A DNA stretch of 64,000 bases from NCBI GenBank assembly GCA_016703265.1, contig JADJCK010000004.1:62001-126000 (forward strand), in the 5' to 3' direction. Below the pieces are notes generated by a model. The model searched no databases and was not told where the DNA came from. It saw nothing but the letters and a program-made list of their open reading frames with translations. Positions within the stretch are counted from its first letter, which is position 1. Each line of letters begins with the position of its first letter. Below, piece after piece: positions 18,809-29,852 of this stretch. This DNA is from a bacterium (lineage in GTDB: Bacteria > Krumholzibacteriota > Krumholzibacteriia > LZORAL124-64-63). The position numbers were made by a program, and so were the translations under genes.

Positions 18809-19735
18809 TTACGCGGTGACGGCGGTGCGTACGGGCGAGAGCGGCAGATGGATGCTGAAGAGCGCGCCCCCGAGGGAGGAGTCCGAAACCTCGACCCGAC
18901 CACCGAAACCGGTGGCGCAGGCCTTCACCGAAAACAGGCCCAGTCCGTTGCCGTCGGGCTTGGTGGTCACCAGCGCGGAGAACAGTTCCGCCCGGCGCTC
19001 CACCGGCACACCCGGGCCGTTGTCATGGACTTCGATCACGACCGCGTTGTCCTCGCCGCGCACGCGCACCTCGATGATGCCCTTCTCGCCCGCCGCCTGC
19101 GCAGCGTTGATCACGAGGTTGCCCACCAACTGGTGCATGAGCACGGGGCTGGCCGCGATCACGAGGCCGGCCTCCCCCTCGCACGACAGGCGGCAATACC
19201 GCACGTCCTGGTGCGAGCGCAGGACGGCCACCACTTCGCCCGCGGCCTCCCGCGCGTCGAGCAGCGAGCCCTCGCGCGAGACATAGGCCTGCGCCAGCCC
19301 GAGCAGGCGGCGGTTCAGGCCCACCATGCGCCGCAGCGAATGGTGCAGGCGCGTCAGGTCTTCACTACCCCGGCCGTCCTCCTCCAGCATCTCGATGTCG
19401 GCCAGCGCCACGGTCAGCACGTTGTTGACGTCGTGCGCGATGGAGGCCGCGGTCAGCCCGGCGAAGACGCGGCCTTCATTGGCCACCAGCGCCTGATCGC
19501 GGCGCATCAGTTCGCGCGCGTCAATCTCCATGCGCCGCATGGCCCAGCGGGCCCCTGCGAAGATCAACAAGGCGGTCACCGCTACGTAGACGACACCCTT
19601 GATCGCTTCGATGCGCCGCAGTTCCTCGACGGTGTGGGAGGCCCCGGCAGCCAGATAGCCGGAAAGGATGATATAGGCCCCGGCCAGCAGCACATAGGCG
19701 CCGGCCAGGTAGGCAGCGTAGAGGGTGCTCTTCAT
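18809..19735 (-). CDS. membrane sensor histidine kinase
   Basis: 308 residues. Two N-terminal membrane helices (LAGAYVLLAGAYIILSGYL and GVVYVAVTALLIFAGARW) flank a short loop. A HisKA-like segment has the phospho-acceptor in ASIAHDVNNVLTVAL, then an HATPase domain with NLVINAAQAAG (N box), DNGPGVP (G1) and GNGLGLFSVKACATGFGG (G2). No receiver, PAS or adjacent response regulator was seen, so partner and signal are unknown. Confidence 0.88.
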   Translation of the reverse strand: MKSTLYAAYLAGAYVLLAGAYIILSGYLAAGASHTVEELRRIEAIKGVVYVAVTALLIFAGARWAMRRMEIDARELMRRDQALVANEGRVFAGLTAASIAHDVNNVLTVALADIEMLEEDGRGSEDLTRLHHSLRRMVGLNRRLLGLAQAYVSREGSLLDAREAAGEVVAVLRSHQDVRYCRLSCEGEAGLVIAASPVLMHQLVGNLVINAAQAAGEKGIIEVRVRGEDNAVVIEVHDNGPGVPVERRAELFSALVTTKPDGNGLGLFSVKACATGFGGRVEVSDSSLGGALFSIHLPLSPVRTAVTA

Positions 19736-19906
19736 GCCCTTCCTCCTGCGGACCGTCGGAACGAAAGGGCGGCCGGCGAAAAGGCCGAATCAATGTGCAG
19801 TGGCAACGGGTGCCACGGCGCGATACTAGGCTGCAGCCGCAACAGCCGTCAAGGTCCTTGGCGCCGACCGGCAGCGCCGATCAACGCTGCATATTCCGGA
19901 CCCGGC

Positions 19907-20627
<721 letters not shown>

Positions 20628-20635
<8 letters not shown>

Positions 20636-21896
20636 GGTGGATGGCCTCCGCGGGATCGAGCGCCGCCGCGCGCCGCGCCGGCGCCGTGGCCGACAGCAGC
20701 CCCACGCTGAGCGCCATGACCAGCGTGCCCAGGAACAGCTGCCACGAGAGGTTGACAGGGAACGTGGGCGAGCCGTCGGGATTCCTGGCCAGGCTGGCGA
20801 AGATCAACGAGAGCACGGTGCCGATGCCCACGCCCACGACCCAGCCCGCCGCACCCAGCAGCAGCCCCTGGATCAGGAACACGCGCAGGATCTGCCGCCG
20901 CGTGGTGCCCACCGCGCGCAGGATGCCGATCTCGCGATTCTTCTGCACCACCCACACCACCAGCACGCTGGCGATGCCCAGGGCCACGGCCACCACCACG
21001 AATGCCTGGATCATCGTGCTGCTGCTGCTCTGCGAGCGCAGGCCCACGAGCAACTGCCCGTTCAGCTCCATCCAGCTCTCGGCAATGAGCCCCGTGCGCC
21101 GCGCCACCTGCTGCGCGATCCGCTCCGCGTCGAAGATGCGATCGACCCGCGCCTCGATGGCCGAGATGCCGCCAGACAAATCGAGCAGGTTCTGCGCGCT
21201 CTTCAGCGAAACGAGCACCCAGCTGTCGTTGACGCCCTTGTTCTGCAGGTCGAAGATGCCGCTGATGGTGAACACGTCGGTACGGCCGTCGGCGGTCAGC
21301 ACGCGGATGCGGTCGCCCGTGCGCACGCCCAGGTCGGAGGAAAGGCCCGTGCCGATCACCGCCTCGGTGCCCTGCACGCGGAACGAACCGGCCACCATGT
21401 TCGCCGGCAGGTCGATGATGCGGGTGAACCGCTCGGGATCAATGCCCCGCAGCGCCACCGAGCGCGTCGCCTCTCCGCGCGTGACGAACGCCGACCCGGC
21501 CACCAGCGGCGACACCGCCGTGACGCCCGCCACCTGCTCGATGTCGCGCACCACCTGCGGCCACTGGTTGATCGAACGCAGCCGCTGCGCCGGCTTCTCG
21601 AGGCGCACCGCGAGCCCGTCCTCGCCGGGTGCCAGGTCGCGCGCCAGGGCCGCGGGGTCGGTGCCTTCCACGCGTCCCTCGTGCAGCAGCCGCGGCATCT
21701 CCTCGGTCGGCCGCACCACCAGGTGCGCCTGCGAACCCAGCGTGTTCTCGATGAGGCTGGCCTGCAACCCGGTGATGAGGGCCGAGAGAAAGATGATGAC
21801 GCCCACGCCCGTCGACACGCCCAGCAGGATCAGCACCGTCTGGATGCGTCCCTCGCGCAGGTAACGCAGCGCCACAAACCATTCGAAGGGCATCAC
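20628..21896 (-). CDS. ABC transporter permease, FtsX/MacB family
   Basis: 422 residues. N-terminal membrane helix after WFVALRYLREGR, a large periplasmic domain (~50-270, MacB-PCD type: ITGLQASLIENTLGSQAHLVV), then three C-terminal helices (AFVVVAVALGIASVLVVWVVQ, ...LLLGAAGWVVGVGIGTVLSL, ...LGTLVMALSVGLLSATAPAR). This matches MacB/LolE permeases. It overlaps the adaptor gene by 4 nt and the ATPase gene by 8 nt. Substrate is unknown: lipoprotein, peptide or drug. Confidence 0.93.
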
Positions 21897-23068
21897 TGGT
21901 CCCCGGTCGCTGCGCGCACACGCGCGCCGGCCTTGATGCGCACGGCCTCGACCGGCACCACCGCCTCGCCGGCCTGCAGGCCGGTAATGATCTCAACCGT
22001 GCCCTCGCCGCGCAGTCCCAGGCCCACGTCCTGGCGCTCGGCACGCCCCCCGCGCACGACCAGCACCCACGGCGTGCCGTCGGCGTCGCGCACCACTTCG
22101 CCGGGCAGCGTCAGCGCCGCCTCGCTGCGCGCCACCTCCACGGCAATCGACACGGTCATGTCCGGGCGCAGGAACACCGGCGGCCGGTCCACCACCAGTT
22201 CCACCTCGACCGTGCCGCGCGCCGGGTCCACCGACGGCGCCACGCGCGTGATGCGGGCGGCAAAGACGCTGTCCGGCCAGGCGTCGGCCGAAGCCAGGGC
22301 CTGCTGGCCCACGCGCAGGAAGGCGAGGTTCTTCTCTTCGGGCTGCACCACGAGCCACGTCGGCCCGGCCGGCGCCACGTCCAGCACGCCGCTGCCGGCG
22401 GCGATCATGTCGCCCGGTTGCGCCAGGCGCTTCAGCACCACGCCGTCCACCGGCGAGGTGATGCGCGTCTGCTCGAGCTTGGCCTGCGCCGCCGCCAGTT
22501 CGGCCACGGCCAGCCGCTCGTTCGCGCCGCCCGGGCTGTTGCCGCGCACGCGCGCAGCGGCGCCGTCACGCCGGCTGAGAGCCAGGTCGCGCTCGTCCTG
22601 CGCCTCTTCCAGTTCCTGTGCGGAAACGCCGTCGCCCACGGCCAGGTCACGGGTGCGCTGCAGCTGTCGCTCGGCCTGCCGCAGCGCCACCTCGGCCTGG
22701 CGCAGGTCCTCCTGCGCCGCGCGCAGGTCCAGCTCCCGCACCTGCTGCAGGCGGGCCGCCGCGCGGGCCACGCCCGCGGCCGCTTCCTCGGCTGACAGTT
22801 CGGCCAGGAGCTGCCCGGCAACCACGCTGTCGCCCTGGTCCACCGCCAGCCGCGCCAGCACGCCGCCGGCCTGCGTGCCCAACTGCACCCGCACGGGCAC
22901 GTTCACGCGGCCGTTGGCCACGATCTTCTGGACCAGCGGCCGCCGCTCGGCACGCACCACCGGCACATTCGGGCCCACCAGCGCCCTCGCGCCCAGCGCC
23001 ACCGCCACCAGAATGACGACGCCGATGATGATCCCGTAGCGTATCCGCTTTCCCCCACCCATCGCCAT
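21893..23068 (-). CDS. efflux periplasmic adaptor (HlyD/MacA family)
   Basis: 391 residues: N-terminal signal-anchor (GIIIGVVILVAVALGARALV), barrel-sandwich lipoyl halves around a long alpha-hairpin (~110-200, Ala/Arg/Glu-rich coiled coil), then beta-barrel and membrane-proximal domains (VAPSVDPARGTVEVELVV). First gene of the three-gene operon. Together with the MacB-like permease it forms an inner-membrane/periplasm conduit to an outer-membrane channel that is not encoded here. Confidence 0.92.
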   Translation of the reverse strand: MAMGGGKRIRYGIIIGVVILVAVALGARALVGPNVPVVRAERRPLVQKIVANGRVNVPVRVQLGTQAGGVLARLAVDQGDSVVAGQLLAELSAEEAAAGVARAAARLQQVRELDLRAAQEDLRQAEVALRQAERQLQRTRDLAVGDGVSAQELEEAQDERDLALSRRDGAAARVRGNSPGGANERLAVAELAAAQAKLEQTRITSPVDGVVLKRLAQPGDMIAAGSGVLDVAPAGPTWLVVQPEEKNLAFLRVGQQALASADAWPDSVFAARITRVAPSVDPARGTVEVELVVDRPPVFLRPDMTVSIAVEVARSEAALTLPGEVVRDADGTPWVLVVRGGRAERQDVGLGLRGEGTVEIITGLQAGEAVVPVEAVRIKAGARVRAATGDQ

Positions 23069-23168
23069 TCTCCGGTCCTCCCGCTGCGCATGCTTCGGTT
23101 CGATGAAGCCAGTGTAGGCATCAACGGGAATCTTGTCACCCTTGACGGCCCGGGTCCCGTTGGCGCGC

Positions 23169-23939
23169 TCAGTGGGCGGCGTACAGCCAGTAGAGGGGAT
23201 TGGGCGGGAACTGCGGGTGCTCGGCCACGCGGTCGAAGCGGAACGTGACCTCGCGCGGGCGCCCGTCCAGCTCGAGCACCATCGTCATCTCGATGGGTTC
23301 GGGCGACGGCGACGGCCTGCGCGTGATCTGCCATTGGGTCAGGCGCTCGCGCACCGGGGCCACCGCCGGCAACACGGGGAAGTGCAGCCGCACCGGCGGA
23401 CCTTCCCCGTGCAGCTCCGACCCGCGTTCCCGCGCGCCGACCGTCAACCGCTGCGTGTCACGGTCGAGCGCACTCCAGGCCTGCCCGCCCTTGACCACCG
23501 TCACGGCCGTCGGCGCCACCGCCAGCACCGCGTCCGACGACCCCGACATGACGATGTCGACGCTGCTCTCGCCCCCGCGCGCCACCGCCTCGGCCCCCGC
23601 CACCGTGGCCTCGTCACCGAACTGCTCCTCGTACTCCTGCCGCGAGTTCACCGGCCCGTAGATCTCCGGATGCTCGCGCACATAGCGGTAGCGGTCGTCC
23701 GCGGTCATGCCGCCCTCGTCGCGCGCCGCCATGGCTGTCGCGGCGGGCGACGCGTCGGCGAAGGCCGCCCGCGCCGTCAGGAACACCTGGCGGCCCTCCA
23801 CCTCGACCGAGGCGTGCGCATACTCCTGGTAGTGCACCACGTAGTCGTGCCGCCGCGTGTCGCAACCGGCGGTCGCGGCGACAACCACCAGCAGGCACGG
23901 GAACAGGCAGGGCAACTGACAGGGCAACCGGCGGCGCAT
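23169..23939 (-). CDS. lipoprotein of unknown function
   Basis: 256 residues from ATG 23939. The signal sequence contains several Cys (CQLPCLFPCLL) and ends in lipobox ATAGC. The mature part has TADDRYRYVREHPEIYGPVNSRQEYEEQFGD and a C-terminal beta region; no family was recognised. It lies 100 bp upstream of the efflux operon in the same orientation and may be co-transcribed. Confidence 0.65.
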   Translation of the reverse strand: MRRRLPCQLPCLFPCLLVVVAATAGCDTRRHDYVVHYQEYAHASVEVEGRQVFLTARAAFADASPAATAMAARDEGGMTADDRYRYVREHPEIYGPVNSRQEYEEQFGDEATVAGAEAVARGGESSVDIVMSGSSDAVLAVAPTAVTVVKGGQAWSALDRDTQRLTVGARERGSELHGEGPPVRLHFPVLPAVAPVRERLTQWQITRRPSPSPEPIEMTMVLELDGRPREVTFRFDRVAEHPQFPPNPLYWLYAAH

Positions 23940-24055
23940 CGGTCTCCAGCCCGGGGATGGGCGGCAGTCGGGGTGAACCCCGGTTATCGACGGGGTGCCC
24001 CGCGCCTTGAGCCTGGTGGGCTGCGGCGCCGCTCTCAGATGCACACCACTCCCCG

Positions 24056-24094
24056 GACAAAAAGAGCGGCCGGCGTCACAACCACGCCGGCCGC
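24056..24094 (-). terminator. rho-independent terminator of the proline dehydrogenase gene
   Basis: Perfect 11-bp stem GCGGCCGGCGT / ACGCCGGCCGC with a 7-nt loop, followed on the minus strand by TCTTTTTGTCC. It is the best terminator in the window, 19 bp past the stop at 24113. Confidence 0.8.
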
Positions 24095-24112
24095 ATCACA
24101 GGCAACACAAGG

Positions 24113-25027
24113 CTACCGCCCCAGCAGCACCGCCTTGGCGATCATCCCCGCCATCTCCGGATTCTCCTTCAGGCGGCGCGTCGAGTAGCCGTACCAGTCC
24201 GAGCCGAACGGCACGTACACCCGCAGGTGGTGGCCGTCGGCGAGGATGCGGCGGCGCACGTTCTCGCGCACGCCCAGAAGCATCTGGAACTCGTACTGGT
24301 CGGGGCGCAGGCCGCGTTCCTTGATGAGGGCGCGGGCGTCGTCGATCAGCGGATCGTCGTGCGTGGCGATGGCGGGATAGAAGCCGCCGTCGACCATCAT
24401 CCGCAGCAGCTTGCGGTAGTTGGCGCGCACTTCCTCGCGGTCGGTGAAGGCGATGGTGCGCGCTTCCTTGTAGATGCCCTTGCACAGCCGCACCACGGGC
24501 TTGTACTCGGTCAGCGCGCGCACGTCGGCTTCGCTGCGGTGGAGCATGGCCTGGATGACCACGCCCACGTTCGTGTAGCCTTCTTCGCGCAGCGTGCGGA
24601 AGGCGCGCAGCGTGGCGTCGGTGTAGGGGCTGTTCTCCATGTCGATGTTCACGAAGATGCCCAGGTCGCGCCCGCGCGCCACCACTTCGCGGATGTTGTC
24701 GGTGCCGAAGTCGGCATCGATGCCCAGGCCCAGGCTGGTCGGCTTGAGCGACAGGCCGGCCGCGGCCTTCAGCTGGCGGGCGTTGATCGCCTCCAGCACC
24801 TCGAGGCTCTCGGCCTTGCTCTTCAGCGCCACCGAGCGTTCCTGCACGAACTCGCCCAGTACGTCGATGGTCGACCAGGCCTTCTCCTGCTGCTCGAGCC
24901 GCGCGGCGGTGCCAATGGCGTCGGCCAGCTTGTCACCCGCGATGTAGCGCATGGAAACCTTGCGGATGATGCCCTTGGGCACCATCGGCAGCATGGTCAC
25001 GATCATCTTGTTGAACACGAGGCGCAC
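24113..25027 (-). CDS. proline dehydrogenase
   Basis: 304 residues, the length of stand-alone PRODH enzymes that oxidise L-proline to pyrroline-5-carboxylate with FAD. The TIM barrel shows the family blocks VNIDMENSPYTDATLRAF, VVIQAMLHRSEADV, VRLCKGIYKEA and the C-terminal substrate-binding YVPFGSDWYGYSTRRLKEN with the paired Arg. No P5C dehydrogenase gene is adjacent. Electrons are expected to enter the respiratory chain. Confidence 0.93.
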   Translation of the reverse strand: MRLVFNKMIVTMLPMVPKGIIRKVSMRYIAGDKLADAIGTAARLEQQEKAWSTIDVLGEFVQERSVALKSKAESLEVLEAINARQLKAAAGLSLKPTSLGLGIDADFGTDNIREVVARGRDLGIFVNIDMENSPYTDATLRAFRTLREEGYTNVGVVIQAMLHRSEADVRALTEYKPVVRLCKGIYKEARTIAFTDREEVRANYRKLLRMMVDGGFYPAIATHDDPLIDDARALIKERGLRPDQYEFQMLLGVRENVRRRILADGHHLRVYVPFGSDWYGYSTRRLKENPEMAGMIAKAVLLGR

Positions 25028-25134
25028 CGCCTGGCAGGAGTCCGAAAAGGCACGGACGTGGCGGGCAAAATATGGTGAGGCGGCCGGGGCGGGGCAAATG
25101 CCATCCGCCCCGACCGGAGCGTCCCGGTGGGCAT

Positions 25135-25830
25135 TTACGCCCGGGCCTTCTCACCGCCGAGGAACCGGTACACGGCCGCGCCGAGCACCGCCCCGATGAT
25201 CGGGGCCACCCAGAACAGCCACAGCTGCGACAGCGCCCAGTCGCCGGCGAACAGGGCCACGCCCGTGCTGCGGGCCGGGTTCACCGAGGTGTTCGTGACC
25301 GGGATGCTGATCAGGTGGATCAGCGTCAGGCACAGGCCGATGGCGATCGGCGCGAAGCCCGCCGGCGCCCGCTTGTCGGTGGCGCCGAGAATGACGATCA
25401 GGAACATCATCGTCATCACGATCTCGCAGACCAGCGCCGCGCCCAGCCCGTAGCCGCCGGGCGAGTGGTCGCCGTAGCCGTTCGCGGCGAAGCCGGCTGT
25501 CGCGTCGAAGCCGGCCTTGCCGCTGGCGATGAAGAACAGCACGCCGCCGGCGACGAGTCCGCCCAGGACCTGAGCGATGATGTACGGCGCCAGTTCCTTC
25601 GCCGGGAAGCGGCCGCCGGCCCACAGGCCGATCGACACCGCCGGGTTGAGGTGGCAGCCGGAGATGTGGCCGATGGCGTAGGCCATCGTCAGCACCGTCA
25701 GGCCGAAGGCCAGCGACACGCCGTGCAGGCCGATGCCCACGCCCGGGAAGGCCGCCGCCAGTACCGCGCTGCCGCAGCCGCCGAGCACCAGCCAGAACGT
25801 GCCGAAGAGTTCTGCTCCGTATTTCCGCAT
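25135..25830 (-). CDS. aqpZ: aquaporin Z
   Basis: 231-residue MIP-family channel with six membrane segments and both half-helix motifs, NPAVS and NPARS. The narrow-filter sequence context (SGCHLNPAVSIGLWAGGRF and TNTSVNPARSTG) is water-selective AqpZ-like and not GlpF-like. ATG 25830 is preceded by GGAGGCGAC. The start was moved inwards from an open frame running to 26331 that overlaps the divergent gene. Confidence 0.95.
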   Translation of the reverse strand: MRKYGAELFGTFWLVLGGCGSAVLAAAFPGVGIGLHGVSLAFGLTVLTMAYAIGHISGCHLNPAVSIGLWAGGRFPAKELAPYIIAQVLGGLVAGGVLFFIASGKAGFDATAGFAANGYGDHSPGGYGLGAALVCEIVMTMMFLIVILGATDKRAPAGFAPIAIGLCLTLIHLISIPVTNTSVNPARSTGVALFAGDWALSQLWLFWVAPIIGAVLGAAVYRFLGGEKARA

Positions 25831-25968
25831 GTCGCCTCCCATATCGTGGTTGTTTGCGTGAATCAAAGGTGTGGTGGCCGGGTACACGTCCCGCATTGTC
25901 CCTGATGACGGCCGGTTGTACAATGCCGTCATCGTGCGCGCGTGCTTCAATCGCCGGGGGAGCGTCCC

Positions 25969-26553
25969 ATGACCATCGACACGCTGCTGGGCGTCGCCGT
26001 CGGCATCGGCCTGGCCGCCGCCTGCGGTTTCCGCGTCTTCGTGCCCCTGCTGGTGATGGGCGGCGCGGCCAGGCTCGGCTGGTACGAGCCCTCGGCGGGC
26101 TTCGCCTGGATGGCCACCACCCCGGCCCTGCTCGCGTTCGCCGTCGCCACCGCGCTGGAGGTTGCCGCCGCGCACGTGCCCTTCCTCGATCACGCCCTCG
26201 ACGTGGTTGCCGCCCCGCTGGCTGTCGCCGCGGGCGCCCTGACCATGGCCGGCGCGCTGGGCGAAGCGTCGCCGCTGCTGCGCTGGTCGTTCGCGCTGAT
26301 CGCCGGCGGCGGCACCGCCGGCCTGTTCCACGGCCTGAACGGCCTGTTGCGCGCGGGCTCCACCGCGACCACCGCCGGTCTCGCCAATCCGCTCTTCGCC
26401 TCGCTGGAAACGGCGGGCGCCTTCACCCTGGCCGCCATCGCCGTGCTGGTGCCGGTGGTGGGGTTGCTGCTGACGGTGGCCATGGTCACCGTCATCTGGC
26501 GGCTGGTGCGGCGGGTGCGGGCCGGCGGTCGCGCGGGCGTTCGCACCGCCTGA
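25969..26553 (+). CDS. DUF4126 membrane protein
   Basis: 194 residues, five or so hydrophobic helices, with N-terminal GVAVGIGLAAACGFRVFVPLLVMG, the DUF4126 signature. Function unknown. ATG 25969 follows GGGGAGCGTCCC. It is divergent from aqpZ. Confidence 0.82.
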   Translation: MTIDTLLGVAVGIGLAAACGFRVFVPLLVMGGAARLGWYEPSAGFAWMATTPALLAFAVATALEVAAAHVPFLDHALDVVAAPLAVAAGALTMAGALGEASPLLRWSFALIAGGGTAGLFHGLNGLLRAGSTATTAGLANPLFASLETAGAFTLAAIAVLVPVVGLLLTVAMVTVIWRLVRRVRAGGRAGVRTA

Positions 26554-26694
26554 CGGCTACGCCCGGATCCTGGCTTCGCGCGAATCCTCCCCGATCCGTG
26601 ATGAATTTTCTCTTATATATATGCGGCCCATGCTACAATGGGACCGATTCTCATTTCCATTCCCAGGGCGCGCCGCGGGCGGGGAGATGTCGAC

Positions 26695-29394
26695 ATGATC
26701 GGCAAGTCGTTGCTGCACTATGAGATAAAGGATCGCCTGGGCAAGGGCGGCATGGGCGAGGTCTTCAGCGCCCGCGACACCAAGCTGGGCCGCGACGTGG
26801 CCATCAAGGTGCTGCCCCCCGACATGGCCGGCGACCCCGAGCGGGAGGCCCGCTTCCAGCGCGAAGCCCGGTCGCTGGCCAGCCTGCAGCACCCGAACGT
26901 GGCCTCCATCTACGGCTTCGAGGAGGCCGACGGCTTCCGCTTCCTGGTCATGGAACTGGTGGTGGGCTCCGACCTGACGCGACGCATGGCCGCCGGGCCG
27001 GTGTCGGTGCCCGAGACGCTGGTCATCGCGCGGCAGATCGCGGCGGGCCTCGAGGCGGCGCACGAGAACGGCATCGTGCACCGCGACCTGAAGCCGGCCA
27101 ACATCATGGAGACCGAGAGCGGCGAGGTGAAGATCCTCGACTTCGGCTTGGCCCAGGCGTGGCTCGGCGACGGCGCGCGGCAGAACGAATCGTCGGCGAT
27201 GCCCACCATCACCGCGGCCATGACCATGGCCGGCACCGTGCTGGGCACCGCCGCCTACATGAGCCCCGAGCAGGCGCGCGGCGGCAGCGTCGACCGGCGC
27301 ACCGACATCTGGGCCTTCGGCGTCATCATGTTCGAGATGCTCACGGGCAAGCGCCTGTTCGAGGGCGAGACCGCCAGCGACACGCTTGCTGCCGTACTGC
27401 GCGCCGAACCCGAATGGAACCTGCTGCCGGTGGCCGAGGCGCCCGCGCTGTGTCGCCTGGTCGAACGCTGCCTCGAGCGCAACCCGAAGCAGCGGCTGCG
27501 TGACATCGGCGAGGCGCGCATCTTCCTGCAGGACAGCAGCGGCAGCAGTTCGCATCTCAGCTTCTCGCACCTGGCGCCGCCGAACGTGGCCGCCGATGCG
27601 GTGCGTGGCCGCGCGCCGGCACTGTTGCTGGTGGGCGTCACGGCTGCGTGCCTGCTGCTCGGTACGTTCGTCGGCTGGAAGGTCATCGCGCGGCCCGCGC
27701 CGGCGCCGCTGCTGCACACGATGATCCCGCCACCGCCGAAGACGAACTACAATCTCAACTCGACGGCGCCCGGTCCGGCGGCGTTGTCACCGGACGGCAC
27801 CATGATGGCGTTCTGCGCCGTCGACGACGACAACAAGACCATGCTGTACCTGCGCTACCTCGACAAGGGCGAGTCGACGGTGATGTCCGGCACCAACGAT
27901 GCCTCGTACCCGTTCTGGTCGCCGGACGGCAGGTACATCGGCTTCTTCGACAACCGCGGCAAGAAACTGAAGAAGGTGGCCGTGGCGGGCGGCCCGCCGG
28001 TGACCCTGTGCACCGCCGAGAACATGAAGGGCGGCTCCTGGAACGAGCAGGGTGACATCATCTTCGCCCCCAGCTTTGACAGCGGCATCTTCCGGATGCC
28101 GGCCAGCGGCGGCGACCCGGTGCGCCTCACGAAGCGCGGCCCCGAACACAACTCCCACCGTCACCCGCGCTTCCTGCCGGGTGGGCGCGAGTTCCTGTTC
28201 ATCGGGCGGTTGACCTCGGGCGAGAGTGAAGGCACGGTCTTCATCGCCAGCCTGGACACCACCGGGACGCCGCGCGCCGTGGCCACGTCGCAGGGCCAGG
28301 CAGAGTATGTGGACGGCATGCTGATGACGGTGCGCGAAGGCGTGCTGATGAGTGTGCCGTTCAAGCCGGACCAGGAGAAGGCCGAAGCGGGCGGCACGCC
28401 GCTGGTGGAGGACGTTCTCTACCTGCCGGCCGCCGTGGTGGGTGTCTTCAGCTTCTCGCAAACCGGCATGATCGTGTACCAGACCGGCGCCTCGGACGAG
28501 GCGGCGCGCGTCCTGGCCTGGGTCGACCTGGCCAGTGGCGCCTCGGTCCCGCTGGGAGAGATGGGGCAGGTCTATCATCCCGCCGTCGCGCCCGACGGGC
28601 GGCGCGCGATCATTGAAGTGCGCAATGCCTCGAACGAGGGCACCGACCTGTGGCTGGTCGACCTGGCCACGGGCCTGCGGACGCGCTTCACGTTCGCGAC
28701 CGGTGACGAGGTCCGGGCCTGCTGGTCACGCGACAGCGCCACGGTCTACTACGAATCGCGTGAAGCGGGCACCTACCGCATCATGCAGCAGCCGGTCGAG
28801 GGCCAGGGCGGCGAAGCCATCGTCCTGGAGTCGACGCGAGAGATCAGCCCCACCGACGCCTCGCTCGACGGGAGCACCCTGCTGTTCGATGCCGAAACCG
28901 AGGAAGGCCGCATCGAGATGCGCCGCCTGCGCCTGGACGCCGGCAGCGCGACGCCCGTCACCGTGGCCGGGGCAGGCGAAAAGGACCTGGGCGGCGGCAA
29001 GTATTCGCCGGACGGCCGCTGGATCGTCTACCACACGCAGACTTCCGCCGGCTGGGACGTCTTCGTGATGCCGGCGGCCGGCGGCGCGCGCAAATGGCAG
29101 GTCACCAGCGAAGGCGCCGTGTACCCGCACTGGAACAAGTCCGGCACCGAGCTGTGGGTATCGAAGTTCAATGGCGACTTGTATGTCTACGATGTCGACG
29201 GCAGCAGCGAGACGTTCCGCGTCGGCAACGCGCGCCGCACCGTCACCGTCTACCCGCCCGACGGCAACGGCTGCTTCTACGACCTGCATCCGGACGGCAA
29301 GCGCATCCTGCAGACCGGCGCCGACCCCGAGTTCCGGGCCGAGGTGTCGTTCCTGCACCTGGTCACGGACTGGCGGCGCGGATTGGTGCAGTAG
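26695..29394 (+). CDS. serine/threonine protein kinase with TolB-like beta-propeller
   Basis: 899 residues. The N-terminal Hanks-type kinase is complete: GKGGMGEV (P-loop), VAIKVL (Lys), HRDLKPANIM (catalytic loop), DFG and AYMSPEQARG. A single membrane helix (LLLVGVTAACLLLGTFVGWKV, ~310-330) links it to a ~540-residue periplasmic WD40-like/PD40 propeller with repeats such as SPDGRYIGFFD, SPDGRWIVYHT and APDGRRAIIEV. This architecture is common in Acidobacteria, Gemmatimonadota and FCB-related phyla. The start at 26695 has GGGGAG upstream; an AT-rich TTATATATAT at 26610-26621 may be its promoter. Confidence 0.94.
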   Translation: MIGKSLLHYEIKDRLGKGGMGEVFSARDTKLGRDVAIKVLPPDMAGDPEREARFQREARSLASLQHPNVASIYGFEEADGFRFLVMELVVGSDLTRRMAAGPVSVPETLVIARQIAAGLEAAHENGIVHRDLKPANIMETESGEVKILDFGLAQAWLGDGARQNESSAMPTITAAMTMAGTVLGTAAYMSPEQARGGSVDRRTDIWAFGVIMFEMLTGKRLFEGETASDTLAAVLRAEPEWNLLPVAEAPALCRLVERCLERNPKQRLRDIGEARIFLQDSSGSSSHLSFSHLAPPNVAADAVRGRAPALLLVGVTAACLLLGTFVGWKVIARPAPAPLLHTMIPPPPKTNYNLNSTAPGPAALSPDGTMMAFCAVDDDNKTMLYLRYLDKGESTVMSGTNDASYPFWSPDGRYIGFFDNRGKKLKKVAVAGGPPVTLCTAENMKGGSWNEQGDIIFAPSFDSGIFRMPASGGDPVRLTKRGPEHNSHRHPRFLPGGREFLFIGRLTSGESEGTVFIASLDTTGTPRAVATSQGQAEYVDGMLMTVREGVLMSVPFKPDQEKAEAGGTPLVEDVLYLPAAVVGVFSFSQTGMIVYQTGASDEAARVLAWVDLASGASVPLGEMGQVYHPAVAPDGRRAIIEVRNASNEGTDLWLVDLATGLRTRFTFATGDEVRACWSRDSATVYYESREAGTYRIMQQPVEGQGGEAIVLESTREISPTDASLDGSTLLFDAETEEGRIEMRRLRLDAGSATPVTVAGAGEKDLGGGKYSPDGRWIVYHTQTSAGWDVFVMPAAGGARKWQVTSEGAVYPHWNKSGTELWVSKFNGDLYVYDVDGSSETFRVGNARRTVTVYPPDGNGCFYDLHPDGKRILQTGADPEFRAEVSFLHLVTDWRRGLVQ

Positions 29395-29406
29395 GCGCCC
29401 GTCGCG

Positions 29407-29829
29407 CTATTCGGGGACGCGCGTGAAAGCAGCGCCGTCCCCGTTGGGGCCGTCCTCGGCGAGCGACAACGTGCTCGCCGTCAGGTCCATCACCACGCGG
29501 CGCCAGTGCTGCCCCGTCTCGGTGGTGATGTGCACCACTTCTTCCTCGCCGAAGACGGTGTCTTCGCGCCCGAGGGTGTACCGCCCCGACACGATGAGCT
29601 TCCCGTCCTGGAACTGCTCGTAGCGCCCGTCGGGTGCGAAGCGGATGGTGCTCGTGATCCAGGAGCCGTCGGGGTTGCCGCGACTGAAGCCGAAGAAGCC
29701 CTTGTCGCTCACTTCCCAGGCCCAGAGCCCGTGGATGGGATGCGCCATGGGGGCCTGCTTCGACTTCGGCGCACAGGCGGCCGCCACGAGCAGCGCCAGC
29801 AGCGCCAGCGCAAGGAATGACCGCTTCAT
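29407..29829 (-). CDS. small lipoprotein, unknown function
   Basis: 140 residues, lipobox VAAACA near residue 20. The mature part is a lipocalin-like small beta domain (HGLWAWEVSDKGFFGFS ... TIRFAPDGRYEQFQDGKLIVSGRYTL), i.e. an extracytoplasmic DUF-type barrel. Convergent with the kinase gene, 12 bp between stops. First of a long run of minus-strand genes. Confidence 0.7.
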   Translation of the reverse strand: MKRSFLALALLALLVAAACAPKSKQAPMAHPIHGLWAWEVSDKGFFGFSRGNPDGSWITSTIRFAPDGRYEQFQDGKLIVSGRYTLGREDTVFGEEEVVHITTETGQHWRRVVMDLTASTLSLAEDGPNGDGAAFTRVPE

Positions 29830-29852
29830 CTCCATGTCTTCCCTCCGCAGCT